From Hydrogenimonas sp. SS33 (GTDB lineage: Bacteria > Campylobacterota > Campylobacteria > Campylobacterales > Hydrogenimonadaceae): a stretch of 64,000 nt of DNA. The notes below the pieces were generated by a model, which was not told where the DNA came from, did no database searches, and saw nothing but the letters and a program-made list of their open reading frames with translations. Positions 1 to 6,678 of this stretch are shown piece after piece (the first letter of the stretch is position 1; each line of letters opens with the position of its first letter). The stretch spans positions 1,652,501 to 1,716,500 of the forward strand of contig NZ_AP026369.1 in the NCBI RefSeq assembly GCF_040436365.1. The letters run 5' to 3'. The position numbers were made by a program, and so were the translations under genes.

Positions 1-163
1 TCTTCTTTTTCTCTCAATTACTTCATCAATACTTCTGATTTGATAGACCTGTAAAAACTCCGAATACTCGACTTTACATAATGATTCCGATAACTTCAAT
101 GCATAAATAAAAATTATTCTTTGAAACAGACTTAAAATAAGACTCGTTTAAAGATAATGCCCA

Positions 164-169
164 TATAAT
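164..169 (+). promoter_or_regulatory. Putative -10 box for the outer-membrane protein gene
   Basis: A perfect TATAAT lies 62 bases before the ATG at 232 in an AT-rich leader. No convincing -35 hexamer is seen, which is common in Campylobacterota sigma-70 promoters. Bases 1-231 hold no other supportable gene. Confidence 0.35.
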
Positions 170-231
170 GTTGGCTAATGCAGGACGGCAGTACTGTATT
201 GATGGGAAACCATTATCTACAAGGAGCAAGA

Positions 232-1755
232 ATGAAAAAGTTGATTGCAATGTCAACAGCGGCAGCGATCGCGGCGACGATGTCTTTTGCATCGTCAGAC
301 GACGACCTTCGGGCAGAGCTCGAAGCGCTGAAAAAAGAGGTTCAGGCACTTAAGCAGCAGACCAAAGGTTTGAAAGTAAAACGTTTGAAGCACCAAATCA
401 GTGAACTGAAAGCGGCAGCATTGAATGATAATATCAAATGGAATGTCGATTTTCGAAGTGCTTTTGATTATGTCAATTACGAATACAATGACGGCAGATC
501 AGATGTCAATCAGATCTTTACAAACAGGCTCTGGCTCGGGATGAAATATGCTCCGACACAGAATCTCTCTTTCATCGGTACATTGAGTTACTATAAAATG
601 TACGGGCAAATGACAAAACAAGCTCAACCGGGATTCCAATATTTTGACTGGATCGTCAATGAGACGCCCAACGACGGGCAACTTAGAGTTAAAGAGGCCT
701 ATTTCATCTATTTCGGCAATGACATTTTCGGAGCCAATATTCCTTGGACAGCCAGTATCGGCCGACGTCCTGCGACAGATGGCCTCCTTGCAAACTACCG
801 TGAAGACCAAAATCCGAAATCTCCGCTTGGCCATATCATCAATACCGAATTTGACGGTGCAAGCTTCAAATTCGACCTGAGCAATGTCACCGATGTACCC
901 GGTATGTATTTCAAGCTTTGCATGGGGCGTGGCATGACTAATGCATCTTCACGTTATTCGGTCCAGACGGATGGTGTTAATTATACAAAAGACAAAGAGT
1001 GGTCACATACCGACCTTGCCGGATTTATTTTTGTTCCTTATGATGATGGACAGTATTCTATTCATACAACTTGGTTCAGAGCATTCAACCTCCCCGGAAT
1101 GTACGGAACTCAATATTATTACAATGGCGCCACAGGACAACCTATCGGACCTGAGCCTACTACTATGACGTTTGCCCAGGGTGGGAACATGGATGGTGCA
1201 GCCATCAGTCTCGTTGCGGAAGGGATCGGCGACGGTATCAGCGATTTTCTTGATGAAACCAATGCTTTTGTCAGTTTTGCCTGGAGTAAAACCAGACCTG
1301 GCGGCTCTCATAGTGCCCAGTTGATTGATGTCACAGGCACTTATCCTGTCTCTACGGCGAATGTTGATAACGCGATGCTCGGAGATTCAGATAGTCAAAC
1401 CGGAAATTCTGTTTATGTAGGCACCAACTTCCCGGTAATGTTCATCGACGGTGGACGGCTCGGACTCGAGTACAACCATGGCAGCAAATATTGGAGAAGC
1501 TTCACTTATGCGGAAGATACGCTGGCCGGAAGCAAACTGGCTACACGAGGTGATGCCTATGAAGTATGGTACAACCAGGATCTGATCGGCAAAACATTGA
1601 CGGCTCAGGTACGATATACCTATATGGACTATGACTACACCGGAAGCCAGGGTTTCTTTGGTGAAGCGGGAACGCCGATCAAAGAGGATGAAGCACCGTT
1701 TTTGTCAGTCGACAAAGCGCAGGATCTTCGTCTTTACGTCCGCTACCGCTACTAA
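232..1755 (+). CDS. DUF3373-like outer-membrane protein (porin-like)
   Basis: A 507-residue exported protein. The ATG at 232 is chosen because AAGGAG lies just upstream and it opens a typical signal peptide (MKKLIAMSTAAAIAATMSFA); an in-frame ATG at 178 lacks both. After the signal come about 35 residues of predicted coiled coil (DDDLRAELEALKKEVQALKQ), then a Tyr/Phe/Gly-rich stretch with alternating polar/hydrophobic pattern, ending in LRLYVRYRY, a terminal aromatic typical of beta-barrels. This layout matches the DUF3373 family common in Campylobacterota. The substrate is unknown; a passive channel is inferred. It stands alone, with a -10 box upstream and a hairpin terminator downstream. 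Confidence 0.8.
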   Translation: MKKLIAMSTAAAIAATMSFASSDDDLRAELEALKKEVQALKQQTKGLKVKRLKHQISELKAAALNDNIKWNVDFRSAFDYVNYEYNDGRSDVNQIFTNRLWLGMKYAPTQNLSFIGTLSYYKMYGQMTKQAQPGFQYFDWIVNETPNDGQLRVKEAYFIYFGNDIFGANIPWTASIGRRPATDGLLANYREDQNPKSPLGHIINTEFDGASFKFDLSNVTDVPGMYFKLCMGRGMTNASSRYSVQTDGVNYTKDKEWSHTDLAGFIFVPYDDGQYSIHTTWFRAFNLPGMYGTQYYYNGATGQPIGPEPTTMTFAQGGNMDGAAISLVAEGIGDGISDFLDETNAFVSFAWSKTRPGGSHSAQLIDVTGTYPVSTANVDNAMLGDSDSQTGNSVYVGTNFPVMFIDGGRLGLEYNHGSKYWRSFTYAEDTLAGSKLATRGDAYEVWYNQDLIGKTLTAQVRYTYMDYDYTGSQGFFGEAGTPIKEDEAPFLSVDKAQDLRLYVRYRY

Positions 1756-1761
1756 AACCTT

Positions 1762-1787
1762 GTGAAAGCTTCGGCTTTCACCTTTTC
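1762..1787 (+). terminator. Rho-independent terminator after the outer-membrane gene
   Basis: An 8-bp perfect stem GTGAAAGC / GCTTTCAC with a TTCG tetraloop, followed by CTTTTC, six bases after the stop codon. Confidence 0.8.
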
Positions 1788-1826
1788 CTCTCGTGCCGTC
1801 TGCCGTTTCGGTGGGCGGCGTTTCTT

Positions 1827-3224
1827 CTATCCGAATATATCTTCCATAATTCCATCGTACCAGTCGAAGAGCATCTCCGCGATGAGCGGGCTTCGGTACT
1901 GTTGTGTTGACGTGTCGAAGGGAATATAGCCTTCTACCTTGAACCTTCCGTTGACATAGGTGATGGCGTGGCTTTCGGAGATGGCCCGGTCGGGGTCGCT
2001 CTGGATCATCGAAATGCAGATGTTGCCGGGCATATCTTTGGCGGGGTCGAAGGGTTTCTTCTGCAGCCGCCAGGCGATGTGCTGGGCGCAGATGGTACCC
2101 ATGCTGTTGGCCATCTGCCCGCTTTCGGGGAAAACGTCGTAGCCGGCGCAGTCGCCGATGACGTAGATGTCTTCATCGGTGACGGATTGGTAGCTGGGCG
2201 GTTTGAGCACTGCGGAGCCCCAGGGGAGGGTTTTGATGCGCGCCATTTTGATGACGTCGCTGCCGCGGTTGTTGGGGATGAGATTGAGCAGGGCATAGGA
2301 GAGTTTTTTCGGTGTCCCGTCATCGCCGCTGCCCGGCCCCCAATAGTCGAAAGCAATCGTTTTGTTGTCGAAGTCGACGTCGGTGACGATGGAGCTGGGG
2401 TAATACTCGATAATGTCGGGGTAGACCTCTTTGAACGCCTCTTCGAAAGCCGGCGTTTTTGAGACGGGCCGGTCGTAGCTGTCTATGAGGATTACTTTCG
2501 ACTTGAGCTTGTGGTGGCGGATATAGTTGGCGAACATGCAGGCCCGCTCGTAGGGTGCGGGCGGGCAGCGGTATTTGCCCATGGGAACCGTCACGACGAT
2601 GTTGCCCTCTCTGACGTTTTTTAGTTGCTGAAGCAGGGTCAGAAACTCCTGCCCCGGAATGAGGGCGGCGGGGGCTTCCGCTTTGGCCCGGACGATCTTT
2701 TCGGCGCCCCATTTCGGGAAGGCTTTTTCGTAGTCGTAGGCGATGCCGGGGGAGAGGACCAGGAAGGTGTAGTCGATGATGCCCCGGGTGGTGTAGACCT
2801 GTTTGTGCACGCGGTCGATGTCGATGACTTCGGTGGTGAAGTAGCGGTAGCCGTATTTGGCGGCGGGGATCATGCGGTCGTGGACGAGGGTGCCCAGCGT
2901 CACCCTGTCGATGCCTCCCAGCATCAGGTTGTACATGGGGCCGGTCATGAAGATCTCCCGTTTGTCGAGGACGGCCACTTCCGCCTCGGGATAGGCGATT
3001 TTAAGCTTCTTGGCCACCGTCAGACCGCCGAAACCGCCGCCTACGATGACGATGCGGGGTTTGGTAACGGGAGGAAGCAGTGCCGCTTCCAGTTTGCGGA
3101 CCAGGGGCGGCTGCAGGTAACGCCGTCTGCGTTTTCGGTGACGGGAAGAGGCTTGCGCGGGGAGGGCGGCTCCGGCCGCTGTCAGAAAGGTGAGCTTCAA
3201 AAGGTCGCGCCGATCGATCGCCAT
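1827..3224 (-). CDS. Tat-exported FAD oxidoreductase, FccB/SoxF-like
   Basis: 465 residues. A twin-arginine signal (DRRDLLKLTFLTAAGAALPA) is followed by a basic stretch and a Rossmann FAD motif IVIVGGGFGG near residue 60. The motif RCPPAPYERAC near residue 220, a second FAD contact VIGDCAGYD near 360 and a C-terminal GNICISM segment are features of the flavoprotein subunit of flavocytochrome c sulfide dehydrogenase. Expected role: periplasmic oxidation of sulfide or another reduced sulfur compound. No dihaem cytochrome subunit (FccA) is adjacent, so the electron acceptor is unknown. It follows the Mrp gene by 64 bp on the same strand and is probably co-transcribed. A sulfide:quinone reductase-like role is the main alternative. 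Confidence 0.8.
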   Translation of the reverse strand: MAIDRRDLLKLTFLTAAGAALPAQASSRHRKRRRRYLQPPLVRKLEAALLPPVTKPRIVIVGGGFGGLTVAKKLKIAYPEAEVAVLDKREIFMTGPMYNLMLGGIDRVTLGTLVHDRMIPAAKYGYRYFTTEVIDIDRVHKQVYTTRGIIDYTFLVLSPGIAYDYEKAFPKWGAEKIVRAKAEAPAALIPGQEFLTLLQQLKNVREGNIVVTVPMGKYRCPPAPYERACMFANYIRHHKLKSKVILIDSYDRPVSKTPAFEEAFKEVYPDIIEYYPSSIVTDVDFDNKTIAFDYWGPGSGDDGTPKKLSYALLNLIPNNRGSDVIKMARIKTLPWGSAVLKPPSYQSVTDEDIYVIGDCAGYDVFPESGQMANSMGTICAQHIAWRLQKKPFDPAKDMPGNICISMIQSDPDRAISESHAITYVNGRFKVEGYIPFDTSTQQYRSPLIAEMLFDWYDGIMEDIFG

Positions 3225-3288
3225 GGGATGCTCCGGAGTATTGCTTTTTCTCTATTTTAGCACTCCGGAGGCCGCGGCGCGTGAAAAT

Positions 3289-4317
3289 TCAGAGGATTTG
3301 GGCCAGAAGATTCTCCGCAACCGTGCGATAGTAACCTTTCTGCACGTCGTCGCCCATGGCCACGGGCGGAGTGCCGCTGTCGGAGAACTCCCGTATCTGC
3401 ATATCCAGCGGGATCTGTCCTAGAAACGGGATGTCGTACCGTTTCGCGGTGGCTTCGCCGCCGCCCGTGCCGAAAATGTCGTAGCGTTTGCCCGTATCGG
3501 GTGCGACGAAGAAGCTCATATTCTCCACCAGGCCGCCGATGGGGACATGGATGTCCTTGAACATCATGATGGCGCGGCTCACGTCGTCCAGCGCCACCGG
3601 TTGGGGTGTGGTGACGATGACGCCGGCAGTGATGGGGAGTTCCTGGGCCATCGTCAGCTGGATGTCGCCGGTACCCGGGGGCATGTCGATGACCAGAAAA
3701 TCGAGCTCTCCCCAGTCCACATCCTCCAGAAACTGGATGAGGGCGCTGACGGCAACGCTGCTGCGCCACACCAGCGGGGTGTCGGACGTGGGGGTCGTCA
3801 GGCCGACGCTCATGATCCTGATGCCGAAATTTTCGCTGGGAATGATCTTGTCGTTCTCCCCCCAGCGGAGCTTTTCGTCGGCGGTTCCCAGCATGCGGGG
3901 GATGTTGGGGCCGTAGACGTCGGCGTCCAGCAGGCCCACCTTGAAGCCTTTCTGGGCCAGGGCGACGGCGAGATTGACCGAGACGGTGCTTTTTCCGACC
4001 CCGCCCTTGCCGCTGGTGACGGCGATGACCCGTTTGGCGTAGGGGGCGCGGTTGTTGGGGTTGGCGGTGTGGCCGTAGTTCATATCTCTCTTCTTCGCCA
4101 TCGCTTTGCGGCGGACTTCCACGTTGCCGCCGAAGAGGTCCGCGAGCCGCTCCCTGAGGATTTCGAAAGCTTCGTCGTTCTGCATCGAAAGGGTGATGAT
4201 CGGCCGTTCACCTTCCGTTTCGACGCTGTCGACGATCTTCAGGTCGACGATGGAGCGTTCCAGCCCGGGGTACTGGACCGACGCCAGCTTTTCGAGGATC
4301 GCTTTCTTCTCAGGCAT
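3289..4317 (-). CDS. mrp: Mrp/NBP35-type ATP-binding Fe-S carrier protein
   Basis: 342 residues: an N-terminal MIP18/DUF59-like domain (about 1-80), then a P-loop ATPase with the deviant Walker A SGKGGVGKST near residue 105, DADVYGPNIPRML, and the switch DMPPGTGD near 215. Family members bind and transfer [4Fe-4S] clusters in the cytosol. The C-terminal CxxC found in many Mrp proteins is absent; the equivalent segment reads FFVAPDTGKRYDIFG, a variant known in other bacteria. The start overlaps the upstream gene by 8 bp, so translation is likely coupled. Confidence 0.9.
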   Translation of the reverse strand: MPEKKAILEKLASVQYPGLERSIVDLKIVDSVETEGERPIITLSMQNDEAFEILRERLADLFGGNVEVRRKAMAKKRDMNYGHTANPNNRAPYAKRVIAVTSGKGGVGKSTVSVNLAVALAQKGFKVGLLDADVYGPNIPRMLGTADEKLRWGENDKIIPSENFGIRIMSVGLTTPTSDTPLVWRSSVAVSALIQFLEDVDWGELDFLVIDMPPGTGDIQLTMAQELPITAGVIVTTPQPVALDDVSRAIMMFKDIHVPIGGLVENMSFFVAPDTGKRYDIFGTGGGEATAKRYDIPFLGQIPLDMQIREFSDSGTPPVAMGDDVQKGYYRTVAENLLAQIL

Positions 4318-4687
4318 AGGGGTCGCTCCTCAGCTCTCTTTGCAGCAGCATGACGGTGGAGCGGGCTTTCTGGAGCCACTGGCCGATCAGAGGCGCCGCC
4401 GCCGGAAAGGCCTGGGCATACTCCTGATAGATCTTCATCCGCTCCTGGATGAGGGCCATGAAGCCCTGGATCATTTGGGGTTTGAGGTTGTTTTCGTGGG
4501 CTTCGTGCATCAGATCTTTGAGCAGGGCCATCCGGTCTTTGAGGGGCAACTCCAGCCCCATGCCTCTGCCGACTTGGACGATATCGGCATTGGTGATATA
4601 GACGCCTGCGTAGAAGAGGGCCATCAGCTGGCGCTCCAGCCCCTCGTAGGCGGGAGGGAGCACGTTTTCATTGTGCCGTTTCTTCAT
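4310..4687 (-). CDS. Small helical protein of unknown function in the Mrp operon
   Basis: 125 residues from the ATG at 4687, which has AGGAG four to ten bases upstream and overlaps the preceding stop (ATGA); a longer in-frame reading lacks a ribosome site. Sequence is helix-rich (LPPAYEGLERQLMALFYAGV and repeated amphipathic segments), without signal peptide, transmembrane segment or cysteines. I do not recognise a family. Its location between an LRV repeat protein and Mrp suggests a cytosolic helper in Fe-S or redox-protein handling; that is inference only. Confidence 0.7.
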   Translation of the reverse strand: MKKRHNENVLPPAYEGLERQLMALFYAGVYITNADIVQVGRGMGLELPLKDRMALLKDLMHEAHENNLKPQMIQGFMALIQERMKIYQEYAQAFPAAAPLIGQWLQKARSTVMLLQRELRSDPYA

Positions 4688-5259
4688 GCCTGCTCCTTTC
4701 GTTTGGAGAGATTCACTTCCGCCGCCTTGGCGACGTTGGCATCGCCGTCCTTCATCAGCTTTTCGAGCACCTCTTCGGGGCATGCGGGGTTTTCGGCGAC
4801 CCGCATGCGGACCATCTTGTCGGCGTCGTCGGCGAGAATCTTCAGCAGTTTCGCCGGCGTATTGGGGTTGCCGGAGAGGCCGTCCCGGACGATCTTCTCG
4901 TCGCCGAAGAGCCCCTGCAGCACCGAGGCGGGCGTGTTGGGGTTGGTCGCCACGAGGGCGCGGACCAGGTTCACCTCGTCTTTGGCCAGTTTGACCAGAA
5001 CTTCGGGAGGCGTATGGGGGTTTTTGGCGACAGCCCAGCGGGTTCCCATGTCTTCGGCATCCGAGAGGGCGACGAGCAGTTCGGTCATAACGGGGTGGGC
5101 CGACTTCTCCGGCTCGTAGACGGAGGTGCGCAGGCTCAGGTTCATGGCTACCTGGCCCACCACCTGCATGTCGTCAGGGAAGGCTTCGTAGATCGCCTTG
5201 ACCTCTTCGAGAGGAAGGTTGCGGTTTTCGAGTCGGTCGATCGCTTCTTCTTTTTCCAT
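4684..5259 (-). CDS. LRV (leucine-rich repeat variant) protein
   Basis: 191 residues from the ATG at 5259. The C-terminal 110 residues hold four tandem helical repeats of about 24-25 residues with the signature NPxTPxxVLxxL (NPHTPPEVLVKLAKD, NPNTPASVLQGLFGD, NPNTPAKLLKILADD, NPACPEEVLEKLMKD). This is the LRV type described from nitrogenase-linked proteins, which can carry an N-terminal [4Fe-4S] domain; here the N-terminus has no cysteine cluster. Likely a protein-binding scaffold. It heads a leftward operon and ends in a 4-bp overlap with the next gene. Bases 5260-5592 upstream are the divergent promoter region. Confidence 0.8.
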   Translation of the reverse strand: MEKEEAIDRLENRNLPLEEVKAIYEAFPDDMQVVGQVAMNLSLRTSVYEPEKSAHPVMTELLVALSDAEDMGTRWAVAKNPHTPPEVLVKLAKDEVNLVRALVATNPNTPASVLQGLFGDEKIVRDGLSGNPNTPAKLLKILADDADKMVRMRVAENPACPEEVLEKLMKDGDANVAKAAEVNLSKRKEQA

Positions 5260-5496
5260 AATATATAGAGACCTCTGTTGAATTTTGGAAACCAATGGTA
5301 GCAAAAAGGGGGCGCCATATCAATAAACAGGGGGTTTGGAAAGCAATTGACCAGGAAATTGGAAATTATCTTAACTTATGACGGAATCGATTCAGAATTA
5401 GTGGCGAGGATAATCACAAAAACTGGATTATTTGTCACTTTTGTGCAGAAAGTGGTTTGGGTACGTCAATAAAAGTGAACTTTTTCTTATTTTCAG

Positions 5497-5524
5497 TTGC
5501 GATTAAGAGCGGGGCATTTACAAT
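5497..5524 (+). promoter_or_regulatory. Putative sigma-70 promoter for the rhodanese/molybdoenzyme operon
   Basis: TTGCGA, a 16-base spacer and TACAAT lie 69 bases before the rhodanese ATG. The 333-bp region 5260-5592 is AT-rich, separates two divergent operons and shows no gene. Confidence 0.4.
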
Positions 5525-5592
5525 GGGAATGTATTCGGAAACCCCGAAAATAGGCACATTAAGCGGCCTAAATTTACCTATAAGGAGTGGTA

Positions 5593-6666
5593 ATGAAGCA
5601 GTGGCTCAAGACGCTTTGCGTGGCGGCGCTCTTTTCTGCGGCTAGCCTGATGGCTGCGGAGAAGATCACGATTTCGCCCGAAGAAGCGATTAAGCTTATC
5701 GGCAAGCCGGGTTACGTTTTCGTAAGCGGCGACAGCGAAACGGCATACGAGGGGGGGCACATCAAAGGTTCCCGCAACATGTACGCGCACCATCTGCACC
5801 ATGCGGACATCATGGGAAACCTGCAGTGCGAACCCCTCTATCAGTGCCCGGAGCACGCCGAGCACCTGATCAGCAGCAAAGGGATCAAAAACAGCGATGT
5901 CATCATCGCTTACGACAACTGGCGCGGACCCAACGCGACGGGCGTCTACAGCTTCTTCAAGTCCATGGGGCACGACAAGGTCTATGTCCTCGACGGCGGT
6001 CAGGACGGCATCAAGGCGCTCGACCCCAACCAGAAGATCTATGACGATCTGAAGAAGAAATCCCGCAAAGTCAAGAAGGCCGCCCGCAAAGCCAAGAAGG
6101 CCGGCGACAAAGCCAAAGCGGCCGAGCTGAAGGCGAAGTACAAAGAGATCAAGGCACAGATGAAGCAGATCGAGAAGAAACTGCTGGTACAGCGCGGCAA
6201 AGAGCCCCACTGGCACCACACCCACTACAAGATCGAACATCCCCGACCCGAACTTCTTGCGACCACGGAAGAGGTCTACAAAGCGGTACAGGATATCCAG
6301 AAAAAGGGCAAGAAGAGCAAATATGTCATTGTCGATGCGCGCAGCATGATCGAAATTATCGGTGAGCGCAAAATGGACAATGTCGCACGCGGCGGCCATA
6401 TTCCCGGTTCCGTCTTCATCGAATGGAAACAGATCACCGATTTCGACCGCAAGAAATCGTTCCGAAAACCGGAAGAGCTGAAGAAGATGTTCGCCCGCTA
6501 CGGCATCACTCCGGACAAGACCGTCTACGCCTACTGCCAGGTCGGTGCGGGCCGCGGTTCGGAAGTCATCACGGCGCTCGAACTGCTCGGTTTCAAAAAT
6601 GTCAAGGTCTATTCCGGTGCGTGGGATACCTGGGGCAACAACATGAATCTGCCGATTCATCGTTAA
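5593..6666 (+). CDS. Secreted tandem-rhodanese sulfurtransferase with basic helical insert
   Basis: 357 residues; the ATG at 5593 follows AAGGAG by 5 bases. A Sec signal (MKQWLKTLCVAALFSAASLM) is followed by two rhodanese domains (about 25-145 and 215-350) joined by a very basic, coiled-coil-like insert at about 150-205 rich in Lys/Ala. The C-terminal domain keeps an active-site loop YCQVGAGRGSE with Cys near 315. The N-terminal loop reads YDNWRGPN, without Cys, as in other two-domain rhodaneses whose first domain is inactive. Expected role: periplasmic sulfane-sulfur transfer. It lies 12 bp before the molybdoenzyme alpha gene, which suggests a sulfur-linked role for the whole operon. Confidence 0.85.
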   Translation: MKQWLKTLCVAALFSAASLMAAEKITISPEEAIKLIGKPGYVFVSGDSETAYEGGHIKGSRNMYAHHLHHADIMGNLQCEPLYQCPEHAEHLISSKGIKNSDVIIAYDNWRGPNATGVYSFFKSMGHDKVYVLDGGQDGIKALDPNQKIYDDLKKKSRKVKKAARKAKKAGDKAKAAELKAKYKEIKAQMKQIEKKLLVQRGKEPHWHHTHYKIEHPRPELLATTEEVYKAVQDIQKKGKKSKYVIVDARSMIEIIGERKMDNVARGGHIPGSVFIEWKQITDFDRKKSFRKPEELKKMFARYGITPDKTVYAYCQVGAGRGSEVITALELLGFKNVKVYSGAWDTWGNNMNLPIHR

Positions 6667-6678
6667 GGAGTGTGAGTA

